Of a DNA stretch of 64,000 nucleotides, positions 8,363 to 20,671 are shown piece by piece (position 1 is the first letter of the stretch; every line of letters starts with the position of its first letter). The DNA lies in NCBI RefSeq assembly GCF_019112545.1, contig NW_025064905.1, positions 372,784 to 436,783 of the forward strand. The letters are read 5' to 3'. A model generated the notes under the pieces. It ran no database searches and had not been told where the DNA came from. It worked only from the letters and a program-made list of their open reading frames with translations. The DNA is from Guyanagaster necrorhizus (taxonomy: Eukaryota; Basidiomycota; Agaricomycetes; Agaricales; Physalacriaceae). The position numbers and the translations under genes were made by a program.

Positions 8363-11300
8363 TCAACCGTCTATCTTCCGAATCATACGCTTATCCCTTT
8401 CCCCAACAACCTTCAAGAGACCTTCGTTCTCCAGACCTTTGATGACTTCAGAAAACTCGGCGGGGTCAATCCTGACGCTGCTCTGGCCACCAAGGGCCTT
8501 TATTGTGTCGGCCCATTTGACCCCCCTTCCGCCTCCAGCACCATTGAGAATATTCAATATCTCCTTTCGCATATCGTCTCTCAGCTTCCTCTGTCCTTGC
8601 CCAGTACCCGTGTTCAGCATGCCCATATCAATCTTGCCAGTGCGGGGATCCATAGCACTGGTTCTGATCGCCTCACGCATCAAACGGTATGCCTCCCGGA
8701 CATCTTCCACCTCCACAAACTCAGACAATCGCATACGCGCATGTCCTTCCGACAACCGGATCATGCTCTCCAGCTGTCGAGTCGTCGCCGTAATCCGCTT
8801 CTCACTCGCGCGAGGGTCGTCCCCCATGTTACGCATCTCGACGTAGGAACGAACGAGCTCCGCCCCTGCGTCTTCTGTAATCATGGGATAAACTTTGTTA
8901 CGCGCATACTCGATGTACGCAGAGAGCTCGTTTATAGGCTTCGAAGAGGAAATTTTAATCAAATGACATCAAGCGAGCGAAGCCGGCTTACTAGAATGTC
9001 AGTGTTTCCTGAGGCCGGCGTGTCTTCTAGGTACAGTCCAACAAGATGTTGCGCCAATCGCCGGTCGAGAGCCTCATCCACTTGGTCCAGGACCAGGTAC
9101 AAAAGGTCGAATCGAGAGATTAGCGTTGGAGGTAAATCAATGTTTCGCGTGATGGGGAGGTCGATGTCATACTTGGACCCGACTGGGTTCGCTGCAGCTA
9201 AGATCGAGGTTCGCGCATTGAGTGTTGTGATGATCCCCGCTTTGGCAATTGATACAGTTTGTTGTTCCTTCAGGCGTGTAGTGAGCAGCGTGCACGAATA
9301 GGAATCGCTAGGCTCACCATAACTTCGTGTAAAACGCTGCGTGTGGCATCGGCCATCTTGTCAAACTCATCGATACAACAAACACCACCATCACTCAGAA
9401 CAAGTGCTCCACTGGCGACATTATTAGCCTTCAATTAAAACACGCCAATGCCAGGTTTACCTTTGCAAAACAAGCTGTTTGGAGTCCGGATCGCGAGTAA
9501 CGTACGCCGTCAAACCGACGGCAGACGAGCTCTTTCCAGAGGTGTATACTCCACGGGGAGCAATCTTATGCACATACTAAGGTAAAAAGTCAATCCCTTT
9601 CCGTCTCGCAGCAGTGAAACCCCGACCTGTAAGATCTGTGATTTACTCATACCCGGATCACCGACCAATAGAACATTGATATCCCCCCGATATCTTGGGC
9701 CACCTCCACCTCCACCACGAGCAATGCTTTTGTTAGTGCCTCCGAAGAGTTGCAGCAAGATACCTTTCTTGACGTCGTCCATATCACAAATCGAAGGCGC
9801 AAGAGATTGTGAGAGCACATCGTAAATGTCTGGTCTCATGCTCAGCTGTCGAATTTTATCCTCCATTTCAGCTCTGCGCGTTTGTTTTCCATCCCGTCCT
9901 CGTTCTTCTTCCTCATCATCAACGCCGTCTCCGACCCCGCCAACTCCCGGCACGCGGTCACCTCCGGCCGGACGCGTCGACTTGTCGAATCCGAGCCCTG
10001 TCCCGGAGCCAAGCTTAACATGAACAACGTCTAAATAGGTCTTGAAGAGACTCTTCATTGTCCTCTGGTTTGGGTTGACCCTAACGGGTACGCTACGGAA
10101 GATACCAGAGACGACGAGTCTGTCACCGGGCTTGGAAACGTCAACGAGCTCATCGTATACGCTGAGAGACACAGTATGGGGAGTTTGCCCGTCAGGCACG
10201 GCATCAGGAGTCTCCTGAAGACGGATAACCTGTCTGTCGGCGAATTCACAGCGGTTGTGGACGAGCGACATGGTCCCGATGGTGGCACAGACGTCTCGAG
10301 GACACCGCGCCGGTTCCTCAATCTTGCCTCGGTCGATTTCTACTTGGACGGTGTGCGAGCATGTCAAGCAGCGGAAGAACGCGACTTTCATATCAGGGAT
10401 GACGGGAGTTGCACGAATAACTAGACCTTTGATGCAGACGAGCTTATCCGTGTCTAAGAGCCTGATTAGCGATTTGACGAATAAAGTTCACAGGATTCTC
10501 ACCTGTAGGATTTAGATCCCTCATATTGACTGCCTTCAGGCCAAAAGGGCGCACTTTATATACCTTGCCCATTATATCCGCAATCTCGTCATCGCCATCG
10601 GCGCCCTCCATCCCTTCCATGCCAGCTTGCTGGTCCATATCCGCTGTCTCTAGCATAAGATCTTTCAAGACTTGGTCCATGGCTGGTATAACTTCTTGTG
10701 GATATTTGACCAATTGACCATGAAGCTTCTTTGAAGGAGGATACGACAGGAGGTTTTGCATATCCAGATTGAGGTTCATTTCGCCGGTCTGCCTCAATCG
10801 ACGTAGATAGGTCTCATATAACAACACCTCTCCTTCCTCCGGTGAGGCAAGAACACGCGTCGGTCGGCCGTGATCGCGATCGTGAGCCACACGATACTTG
10901 GTTTTGAAGCCTTTGAGAAAGTCGCGGAAGAGTTTCATGGTTTCCGCGAGGTTGACGGTGGTACCCCAGATGGCACGAATTTCATCTGGTTCTTCGGATG
11001 GTGCCTCTGGAACAGAAAGAGGTGGGGGAGTGTCGAGATGAGTACCGTCAGAATTGAAAGGGTCGGATCGCTCGACATTGGAGACAGGCCGACGTGCACG
11101 ACGTGCACTTGAGCTGGGGGTAATCGATAGAGATGAGTGGATATCTCCTCTCCGGTTCCTTGGTGTAGGAGTTTGAAGAAGAGAAGGGCTCCTTTTTGCG
11201 GTTTAGCTGAGGAAAATGTAATGAAAAAAAGAACATACTGAGGGAAGTCGAGATGATCTGAATCTGGTGGACCATCTGAGGCGATGATTACGCGTTGTCT

Positions 11301-11644
11301 GCTCCCTTTCGCAGGCGAAGAACTTGGAAAGGCCATTGGAGAGGAGCTTCCACCTGGTAGCGTCGTCAGAGAGAGAGCGGCAACAGAGCATGCACAATCT
11401 AGTCACCTGCAAAAAGTGGCGTTCTCTTCGGTGTGGCCATTCCAACTGCCCTCCTAGCTATTATTCCCGCCATAGGTGTACTATCAGGCGCGTTCTGCCT
11501 TCTCCGAGAAGCTGGTGTGCCTGCTGTTGAAGGCGTACTGCCCTTGAAAAAAAGGGGATTGGCATCTGATGATTGCTGAGGAGCAGTGGCGTCCTCCATG
11601 TCAACATCATCGGAGGATAGGTTGATTTCTGGAGGAGAAGACAT
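8363..11644 (-). CDS. mcm4: DNA replication licensing factor MCM4
   Basis: Subunit of the MCM2-7 helicase, loaded at origins by ORC, Cdc6 and Cdt1. Eight exons encode about 976 residues; the seven introns lie at 8939-8991, 9268-9317, 9412-9460, 9577-9626, 10454-10502, 11192-11238 and 11354-11406. The disordered Ser/Thr-rich N-terminus, with several S/T-P sites as in other Mcm4 proteins, precedes the IWGTTVN motif and the N-terminal domain with its zinc site ([15 protein letters not shown]). The AAA+ core shows Walker A (GDPGMSKSQ), Walker B (CCIDEFDKM) and the arginine-finger region ([11 protein letters not shown]), followed by the C-terminal winged helix. The start is the first ATG in frame, with A at -3. 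The neighbouring divergent gene is ORC3. Confidence 0.97.
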
Positions 11645-11788
11645 GCTTGATGCACGAAGTAACAATGCAGATGGAGTGAATGGAAGAGGTCGCGTCACGA
11701 CCCCGACGCGTCAAATGTTACTTTAGGGCCGGTCTCAAAATTGGGAATTCCTTTGCCCACCCTCCACTCTTTCTCCTTCTCTTCAGTC
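11645..11788. promoter_or_regulatory. Shared MCM4/ORC3 divergent promoter
   Basis: Only 144 bp separate the MCM4 and ORC3 start codons, which face apart. The interval contains GACGCGTCA at 11705-11713, including a perfect ACGCGT MluI cell-cycle box, and a related TCGCGTCA at about 11690-11697. In yeasts MBF binds ACGCGT to drive G1/S genes such as MCM and ORC subunits. Co-regulation of this pair is inference from the arrangement and the motif. Confidence 0.7.
11706..11711. promoter_or_regulatory. MCB element ACGCGT
   Basis: Perfect palindromic MluI cell-cycle box inside GACGCGTCA, 62 bp upstream of the MCM4 start and 78 bp upstream of the ORC3 start. It matches the fission-yeast form ACGCGTNA. 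A second near-match lies about 15 bp away. Confidence 0.65.
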
Positions 11789-14474
11789 ATGTCGCCGATT
11801 CCAAATTTTGAAGATATTAGCCAGGTTCGGTTTCCTGTCCTAACTTTGCTCTCCCATCTCATATGAACCAGTCTGTGTTTTTGATACCCTACAGCTCTTT
11901 GGGTACGTTGAGGCCCCTTCTGTGCAGTCAGGATCGTGACAGTTGTGGCAGATGACGGTCCTGAAGAAGAAAACGAGACGGATTTGCGAGAGGCTCGTGA
12001 TGTCCTTGAAAATGATCTTGAGCATGGCGATATCTTGAGGTGGGAGGCGTATCAATCCGCCTGGGCAAAATGTCTTGACAAGCTTCAAGTGAGTATCCAT
12101 GATTGCGGATCTGTACCACGCTAAGCATATCTGTAGACTATCATCCAGAAACTACATGAGCCCGTTGTTGAGGCTATTGCTGAAGAAATCAAAAACGCGT
12201 ACACGGAAACCTTTCCTGGGCTGCCATATCCTGAACTGCCTACCATAACGATATCTAGTACGACTTCTTTCTCCTTGCTTAGAATTTTACATTAATTCAC
12301 TAGTCAGACCCTGCTGGTGGGACGTCGTTTCTCAATGAACTCACCAACCAGCTCGATCGCTCGAACGACGAAGCTGACCCTAGCTCATTCGTCACACACC
12401 TGCATCCTGCAGAATGCTCCAATATCATGGCCGGAATGAAAATGTTGATCACCGGCTTTATAGACAGGCCACCGGATAAAGCAAAAAGTGGGTAGGTGTG
12501 CGCTACTTGTTCTTTCCCCGCTTCATCCAGTTCTGTCAGCCCAATTCAAAAGGAAACCAGCCACTTCGCTTGCAAACTATGACATTAATCTTCTTAATGC
12601 ATGGTTCGCGGCCGTTCGGAATGACCGAGGTAATTATCCTAGTACAGTCTAGTTGCCATCTAACGCCCTCTTCAGAACAGCGCAATGCAAAAGTGCCGAG
12701 TCTAGTTGCGGTTTTGCACGACTTTGAGCAATTTAACCCTTCTGTAATGCAAGACATTATCGACATCTGCAGGTTTGTCACTAAAGCGCCTTCATTTTTG
12801 TGCTAAGTTATAGCTGTTCTCTAGTCTTCACATCCCTCAACTTCCCCTTGTTTTCGTCATGGCTCTCTCATCGGCTCAATCTCCTTCGTACCTGCATGTT
12901 ACGTATCCTCGCTCGACTCTGGCGGTTCTACGGATTAGGCAATTCCACGTACCTTTCGGCTTGCATGCCCTTGAAGAAATGTTGCGGCAGGTATACGACT
13001 CTATCGAATGAGAGTAACAACGGACTAACGCGTTCTCTAGACTTTCTTTACCACCACCTTCGACCCCGATGTTATGCTTGGTCCTGCCGCTCTCGGCTTC
13101 ATAGTTGACTACTACTCTCGATACAATTCCTCGTTGGATTCCTTATTGAACATGTTCCAGGTAAATCAAGTTCTTACATTGATTGCCCTTTCTGATTCAA
13201 CCTGGCTTGAAAGCTCGTTTACTTGAAACATTTCATGATCAACCCACTGTCTCCATTAGTGAAGACTACTCCTGCGGCAGACATACTATCGGCAGTGGCA
13301 TCCTACTCCTTTGTAGATACACTATTTGGTCGGTTGTGCACCACCAAAACTTCAGATGCCTGGCGTGAGAAACCACTGCCTACGTTGATAATAGCAGTCG
13401 ATGAAGCTCGCGAGGTTTTCAATGCTTGCATCAGGAAATCGCGGCTCGGCTTCGAATTAATGATAGTCGTCAACACATCCTTGGCGAGCTTAGGATACAA
13501 GAGTGTCGAACCGGATGCGCATCATAGTACTGCTTTGTTAAGAATTGCCATTGATCTTGTTAAAGGGCGAGCTACAAAGCACATTGAGATGCTAAGTTCT
13601 CTCATCAGGTTCGTTTTTTCGCCCGCAGATCCCTTTGCACAGGTACTGACACATGACCGTACAGAAAACTGAAGTTCTCCGAAGTATCATCCTTCTTGGA
13701 TACCTTGCGGACCTATTACCGCGATGCACCCGCCCATATTCGGGACCAAGAGGGGAAGCACAAAGAACACATTGACCATTTCATCGCTGGCTTACCACAA
13801 GAGGGCGATGATCAGTATTCCGAGAAGATGCGGCAGCTTGCCATTGATATAGGAGATTGGTTACTTAATTATCTTGAGTGCGTTCATCAACCTCGGTTAT
13901 CCATCACGCGTTCTGATGTATCCTTGAAGTGAACTTGTGCAGCCCCTTGAGGAACTCCCCCTATGGGAAGTCTGGTCCACAGGTCAAACACCATTTCCAA
14001 TGGAGGCACGTTGCGGACGTTCACAATTTATCCCTATGAATCTGATTGACATATGCATAGCTCATGAATCCATCGATACGAGCTTCCACCGTCTCCGGTC
14101 TGCTCCGCTCCCATGAGTTTAGCGATTCCGCCAAAAAGCCGGAAGAAACGAATCTATGGGACCTTCCGGATACTGGCATTCTTTTCCAGCGATATCTAGA
14201 TAGTGGGAAGATGATCAACGTCTATGACTGGTTTGATTCTTTCCAGTCGGTTCTGGAGACTCAGCGCAGGGAGACCTCGGGTCCCAGAAAGGGGTCCCCG
14301 AGAAAACGAGGGAAGAAGAGTGTTGGTGGAGGCAATGAGGGCAAGTGGAAATTGCAGGTTCAGGCTAGATTCATCCGCGCATTGCATGAGCTTGATTATC
14401 TGGGTTTCGTAAAGCACACAGGGAGGAAGGCTGATCATGTTATTAGGACCGTGTTCGATGTTTGCGATACGTAA
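11789..14474 (+). CDS. orc3: Origin recognition complex subunit 3
   Basis: ORC3 is part of the six-subunit complex that marks replication origins and loads MCM. The gene starts MSPIPNFEDISQ and has many short introns. Recognisable family blocks are SVFLIPY, AWAKCLDKLQ near the N-terminus, VLVAVLHDFEQFNPSVMQDIIDIC, the TYPRSTLAVLR strand, DVMLGPAALGFIVDYY, and the C-terminal winged-helix part with DTGILFQRYLDSGKMINVYDW and ALHELDYLGFVKHTGRKADHV. The stop is at 14474. The intron ending near 11940 could not be placed with certainty; a 40-bp intron there would be unusually short. Intron 14006-14060 begins with GC rather than GT. Its head-to-head neighbour is MCM4. Confidence 0.93.
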
Positions 14475-14814
14475 TATTGACCTCCTCTTGACTTTGGGCG
14501 ATACTTTAGAAGCATCGCTTTCGTAGGACCGGGGTTCAGAACGTCGATGGTTATGATTACTACATGTCAAAAGTACATCAATCCTGAGAGCAAGCGGGTT
14601 TCGCACATTCTAGTGACCAGCAGTCCCGTTGACGGATCCGACATCATGTTGAGGATGATCTGTCTTCGACATTTGAAAGGTTGAATGGCCTGTTACCGTT
14701 TAATAATGTCCTAAATTGGTGTAGGAATTGTGCCCGTTTGATGATAAGAGCTCAGCCGACCATCGATCAATTGTCTGTTAATTTAACCATTCAACAACTA
14801 TACTAATTTACCTT

Positions 14815-16447
14815 TTACTGCCCGTATCGCTGAGTAAATCCCCTATGGAAGGACTCAAGCTTGCCAACATATTCCTCAACGCCAGGACATAAACACGTAA
14901 CGCGGTAATGCCACTGGCCTTCCTTTTGTCCGAACCCGCTTCCTGGAACCACACAGATACCGGTCTCGTCGAGCAGTTGCAAGGCATAGAACGCGTCGGG
15001 CTCCTTTCCTGCCTTCCTTGCCTCCTCAATAGCCTTGTCTGACAACGATATTTGGGGGTAAAGATACAAAGCTCCAGGAGAATCAACACATGAGACACCC
15101 GGTAGCGCATTAAGCTTTGCAGACATGAGTTTAGTACGGGACGCGAGCGCCTCATGGATGGTATCCGTCTCCTTCTTCCACAATTCGTAGCTTTCTTCGC
15201 CCTCCTTGGGGGGACGCACCATGGAGTCCACACCGATTTGACCTGTGAGTGGGGGGCACAGTCCGACCGAAACCATCTTGTAAATCAGAGCGAGAATCTC
15301 CGGGGAGACGTTGGTGCACTCAAAGTATCCGCCACGGCGGCCACACTCGCCTGAGACGCCCTTGGAGATGGAGTGGAAGGAGATAAGACCGATGGGAGAG
15401 CCCATCCGGGATACGATCTTCTTGAACGAGGCAAAGGGGTGAGTGGAGGGGCTGTGGAGGTTAAGCTGGTAGACCTCGTCGGCGAGGAGAACGAGTGAGT
15501 GACGCTCGCAGAGCTTAACAACGTCTTCCTGGGTGGCCTCATCAAGTAAAGCGCCGGTCGGGTTACCAGGGTTGATGATGACGAGAGCCTTGGGGGTGAT
15601 TCCGGCTTTGATGGCGTTCTGGATCCCAGCCTCGATCTCTTCGACGGACGTGGCCCAGTCGGAGGGTTCATCTAAATGGTACGGGATTGCCGCGCCATTG
15701 TGCTGCGCGAGGGTTGCGGTATAGAGGGGATACTGCGGGATTGGAATGAGAATACCAGAATGAGGAGCCGAAATGAGCATTGAGATCAGTAGGGAGACTC
15801 CTGCCGAAGCTCCGGCGGTTAGGAAGATGTTGTCTGGACTCGATGGGTACCCATCCCGCTCTACACATGGCTTAGCACGTCTAGAAGCATGATTTGGAGA
15901 GAAGAACACGTACCCTCAATAAATTTGGCGACATTCTTCCGGATGAAGGGGACACCCATGCTGTGCGAGTAAGCACCGACCGAGCCTATTTCTTCCTGAA
16001 GCTCCTTCGCGCGTGCAATGACATCCTTAGGGAAGGCGTTGGGCGCAAGCTCAGCCAATGCTGGCCATTCCATCAACGCCGCGATCTATGGCGCCATCAG
16101 CGCTGTTCAAGTCTTTGAGTCAGATTCGATTTTTTTACCTGTCTGGTAAAAGTGATCGGAGGCTGATCCAATCCCTTTTGCTGGGGATTCCCTATGTTCG
16201 AGGAGATAACCTTGTCGAAAGGAAGGCCGTGATTCGATTCCTTGAGCTTGTTGCGGTACTCTTCAGCCTTGATCGCAAGCTCACCGCGTACGGCGTACTG
16301 TACTTTCAGGACCGACGGATTCAAATGATCGACAGTTAGTGGGCGATGCGTAGACATTATTGGTGAATGACGAGGGTAGATGGAGGTTAAAAGCAAAGTG
16401 GTCTTCCGACGGGACCTCGATGCAGGAACCGAGACCTGGCGAAACAT
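14815..16447 (-). CDS. Alanine aminotransferase
   Basis: PLP enzyme interconverting alanine plus 2-oxoglutarate with pyruvate plus glutamate. Motifs include SSNIGNPQQKGLDQPPITF near the N-terminus, SMGVPFIRKNVAKFIE, GASAGVSLLISML, VIINPGNPTGALL, ADEVYQ, and the lysine motif SFHSISKGVSGECGRRGGY. The C-terminus ends HRGFTQRYGQ. Length is about 500 residues, as usual. The first ATG at 16447 begins an Arg-rich, acid-free leader of 30 residues that looks like a mitochondrial presequence. A second in-frame ATG at 16357, with A at -3, gives MSTHRPLTVDHLNP, the usual cytosolic start. Both forms may be made from one gene. Confidence 0.95.
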
Positions 16448-18991
16448 GCCAGATACAGACCAGATTATATGTTAGGTAAGACCCCAGGAAAAACTTGTAA
16501 ATGGCAGGATGCAACGAGGATCGATGGCATTGTGTCAACTTTTATACGGACACGTTTGACAGCTACATGGCGATACAGACAGCACAAACAGCAATGGAGG
16601 TATTATGGAGCTGAGCGATATGTGCTATGGGATGTTAAATACCCTTCAGCACATTAAGGGACACATAACACCTAAAAACAAATAATAAATTATTCGTTGC
16701 AATCGATGAAGCTAGACTTTATGACGATATGAAATCCCCAAAGTCGACACAAGGCCTGACAAAACGACATATATATATGAATAGATCCACCCAAAAAATG
16801 TACACCTTGTGATCCAGAATATATTCCAATGTCGACCTTCTCGATTTGGCTATCCACATCCGGACTTTGCTTGGGGCTGGGAAGATATCAGTAGCTGGAC
16901 AAACACCGTATCTCAACGCTCAGGTGGTGTCACCACGGTCTATTGTGAGAATTAAAAGTCGAATGGAAGCAAAAGTCGTCCCTGTCAACATTGGTAACCT
17001 AGAATGGAGGAAGGGAATTTTAGAAAGATACTCGTATTACAATTTTTTTAACTCTAAACTCAATATGGTTAGTCAGTGGCCTGGACACTTGTAACTCGTG
17101 GTGTGTGGGGCTCTGATGCCCCAAAACTTCCTTGAACAGAAACGGAATCTCTGGCAGTAGGAGATGACTCGTTCAGCGTTTTCAGTATTCAGACGTAGTT
17201 TACTACTTAGAGAGAGATCGGAAGTTGGCCACAATAAACAACGATAGCGTCAAGAGAAATGGACGATATAACGTTGGGTAACGCAAGCTTTTCAAAACCA
17301 GATTGGGTTTCCAAGCACGAGTTGTGACGGTTCCTTGATCCTGAAAAGAACTCCCGTCAACTCTGGTAAATATTAAGTGCGCCTCTGATGCTTCATCCAA
17401 TTCCGAGTCCCATCGTACATTGAAAGGCTCTTAGTATAGAGATTCCAGACTAAGAAGGTAGCTTTGAATCTGTCTGCCCCTCCTCTCTCCGAGGATTGTA
17501 CATATCGACGGGTACTTCCGGCATCCCTCCATTCAGAAATGTAGTTTTACAAATCATTATGGAGGAGATCATTTAGCATGAAACACACCCACCGAACCGG
17601 TCCGCCTGTGTGATTTCTTATTCCGGCTGTATCCTCACCTCTATTGCTCTACTCGAGCAAAGTTCCTGCATCCTTCTCGACATTCAAGTTCCCCCTGGAA
17701 GCGATGACATAGAACGTTGACCATGCTGTTGCCGCCCCGGAGGGGGCTTTCCATAAGGTTTGAACTTGCAATTACGGTAGCTGAGAATGCGTCTTATCCA
17801 AGTTCTGCACAAATCTGAAAATCGTACCCAGTAGATCAACATTTCGTGATTCGGGTGTCTTCCAAGAAGAAAATGTTAGGGAGGAATATATAGAGGAGTC
17901 ACCGTGCCCAACCCGTGACGGGGGAAGCGAAGGCAAATTTGTAAACGTATAGTAAACGAGGCAGTGTACCACCAAAACGAGGGTTAAGTTAGACTAGCAG
18001 CATGATAAATACCGGTCTGTACCGCAACCCATGCCGCATAGAGGTGACATAGGCCGCTAACCGCAGGAAGTTGAATTCACCACCATCAACTGCATGACCT
18101 TGACCATTGTATAGCATCGATCTAGAACATGAATGCGCCTAGTGAAAGGTCAATCTGAGAAGCGTGAAAAGTTTCCGTAAAGGAAGAAGGGCACCGCAGT
18201 GAGCCCTGCAGGTGTGCTAATCGTGAAAGCAACCAGAAATAGTACAGAGGCAGTCTGACTAGTACAGCAAGTCCAAAAGGCAAACAGACGAGAAGCTGGA
18301 CGCCCAAAGAGGGATATCCACAAGGTAAGTCCGTGCGCTTTAAAGAAAAGGAAAGCAGCAAAGTAGCATCCTTCGAACAGCGGGCGGAAGAGATCGATGG
18401 CAGGCTTCTACGAGCGTCCAAAGGCATTGAGGAATTCAGGTTCGTCGACGTGTAGCCTGTGGCAAAAAATGCGCACGTTGAGTAAGCCGCAAGGAGGCAA
18501 TGCTTGCTCCGACTCAACAAGCGATTCGAAAAACGTTGGTTCGATATCAGGAAATTCATCATCAGGTCCTACATATCGCCATTCAGACAGTCGTGATTAA
18601 TCTTTGATAGTTGAGTATTGAACGGTGAACGCAACGCAGCTGAGTCGGTATGTATTTTGAGACGGGTATTATACTTGACGCCACAAAACAGCAAGAGTAA
18701 TTGAAATGAATCGAGGAGAGACAATGGAAGCCATAGGAAAGGGAAAAATACGAGACAACGAAGAGGGATATCGGAGTTCGGACCGGCTGAGTGTGGTGTT
18801 GTTTGTGAATACGGTCTGTGCGCAGACATAAATGGAGACCCGACCCGTCAACGAACGTCAACATAACCCTCTTTTAACCCCCACTCGATGCTTGTATATC
18901 TGTCGCTGAAGGTAGAGTCGCAATAACACAGCCAGCGCACGTCGCTGGCGGGCGAGCTCGCCCCAGCGTCACACGTTCTATTAGTCGCAAA
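16448..18991. other. Gene-poor 2.5-kb interval
   Basis: Only short frames with no domain motif are present. The longest is 18122-18562 (-), 146 residues beginning MMNFLISNQ with one hydrophobic stretch, overlapped on the other strand by another frame. I could not link it to any family and it may not be a gene. A short (TA)n tract lies at about 16769-16778. The last 60 bp hold the palindromes described beside the copper regulator. Confidence 0.45.
18931..18968 (+). promoter_or_regulatory. Overlapping inverted repeats beside the copper-regulator start codon
   Basis: GCCAGCG (18931-18937) and CGCTGGC (18943-18949) form a perfect 7-bp inverted repeat around CACGT. The same CGCTGG arm can instead pair with CCAGCG at 18963-18968, enclosing the perfect palindrome GGGCGAGCTCGCCC at 18950-18963. 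The two pairings exclude each other. The block sits 23 bp upstream of the start codon, so it may lie in the 5' UTR or be a site for a dimeric protein. Function is unknown. Confidence 0.5.
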
Positions 18992-20671
18992 ATGGTGCGT
19001 ATATTTTTGCCCTGTTTCCGACGTCCCGTTGACAGCCCACGTCCTGTACAGGTTTTAATCAGCAGCAAGAAATATGCATGGTCAGTCTTATCGTCGCTTT
19101 CTTCTAGTAGAATATGCTGACGGTTTCTTTAGTGAAACCTGTATAAAAGGCCACCGTTCATCTGCATGCAAACACACCGATCGTCCATTGTTCGAGATTA
19201 AAAAGAAAGGCAGACCAGTAACACAGTGCGAGCACTGTCGAGAATTACGAAAGAGAAAACAAGTTCACGTTAAATGCATATGTATGACCAAGGAGGACGC
19301 TGGAGTGCCTACATCGAGCACCGCAAAGAAGGGTAAGTGGTATCGCCATCCCGGAATGCGGGGGAGCTGATCTCTCATCATCTAGGTCTCAGCAAGACGC
19401 TGGAAACTGCCGCGTTTCCAAATGGGTTACCCGAAGTCCTCGAGGCGTCCGTGATACATCAAGCACCTTCGGATGGAGTATCGTCTGATTCAGACCACAG
19501 TGGTGCGTTCAATTTACCGCTGACAATTTCATCCAATTAAATCAAATTTACAGGCGATAGCTGCGCCTGTGCGTCTGGTGCTGTCTCCGTCGATGAGCTT
19601 TGTGCTTGCGCGACGCCTCGGAAGAGCGCTCCCCGGAGACGTCCCAAGGTCGACACTGAAACACGAGCATCAACATCACCCCATCCTCCAGAAACCCCGT
19701 CCATTAACTCCTCCCACATTCTTGCACGGATCGCTGAATTGCGACCTGTTCTCCCGAAGCCACCCGCTATCAACGGCCCTGTCCATGTTCCCTCAGCTGG
19801 TATCAATCATGTCTCGGCTATCCGCCATCATGGTCATGACACTTCTTTCAGCCCGTATGGACGAGCCTATGGACAAGTACATATGTCGTCTAGACCCAGC
19901 TCTCCGCTGGCTAATGACATGTATAGTGCTATTCCGTCCAGCTCCAACGTCCCAATCAATCAGACTCAAGCATTCAATAACGTTCTATGGTCGCAATCAC
20001 AGAACGCAGAAACCGCTATGGAATTCCCTATGTCTTCCATGTGCGGGTGTGGTGACAACTGCGGTTGTCCAGGTTGTAGCCAGCACGATCCGTCAGGAGA
20101 TCGTGCCGCATACAACTTCTTCTCCTGCTCCAATCCCAGTGCTTGTGGAGCTTGCCTCGACTGTCTTGTGCAGTCCTTGCCTTCGTTTCCACAAGCATCT
20201 CCCACGGAAACCCAAGATCCGACTAGTACACTCGACGAATGGATGCGCCAATTCAACGCAGGAACATCATTCGACGAGATGGCTCAATCTGTGCCTTGGA
20301 TGACCCAAGACCGGCCCAGGCTCTGTCCAATTGACAATGGCTGCCTGCCGGGGTCCTGTCAGTGTGATATGGCCAGGGATGGAAGCAGTGCCGCGCTCAC
20401 CACGACGTGCGAGAAGGGCTGCAGGCGAAAAGAGTTGTCGAACGGATTACCGTCGTTGTTCGATTATCCCCCACCAGCTATGCCTCTAGGTTTTGGCACG
20501 CAAGTCCAAGGTGATGGGTCCTTGACGTTGCCAGGGCTAGCTCGGAGTCGTTCTTCTTCGATGTCTTCCCGTTCAAGTTCTCCGGGTGGTGCGTCACCTG
20601 GAGGGCGGATATCATGTTGTGGTGGTTTGTCGGGGAGGAGATCCTCCCCAGATGTGGGCACTGGGCAGTAA
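18992..20671 (+). CDS. Copper-fist transcription factor (Cuf1/Mac1/Ace1 type)
   Basis: Nuclear copper sensor that controls copper uptake or detoxification genes. Five exons encode about 488 residues; introns are 18995-19051, 19081-19132, 19333-19385 and 19503-19553. The first coding exon supplies only the ATG. The joined N-terminus is a textbook copper fist: CETCIKGHRSSACKHTDRP, the minor-groove KKGRP motif, then CEHCRELR and VKCIC. Downstream, Cys-rich groups likely to bind Cu(I) appear: CAC pairs in exon 5, CGCGDNCGCPGC near the middle (the CxC/CxxC pattern of Mac1/Cuf1 copper clusters), CSNPSACGACLDC, and CPIDNGCLPGSCQC. The Ser-rich tail follows. Whether it activates uptake or metallothionein genes cannot be told from sequence. 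Confidence 0.95.

Noticed and set aside
11645..11698. Longer MCM4 N-terminus starting at 11698
   Set aside because: The codon there is GTG; the first ATG in frame is 11644 with good context.
18122..18562. 146-residue minus-strand frame in the gene-poor interval
   Set aside because: No motif, overlapped by an opposite-strand frame, and no supporting intron structure. It may be chance.
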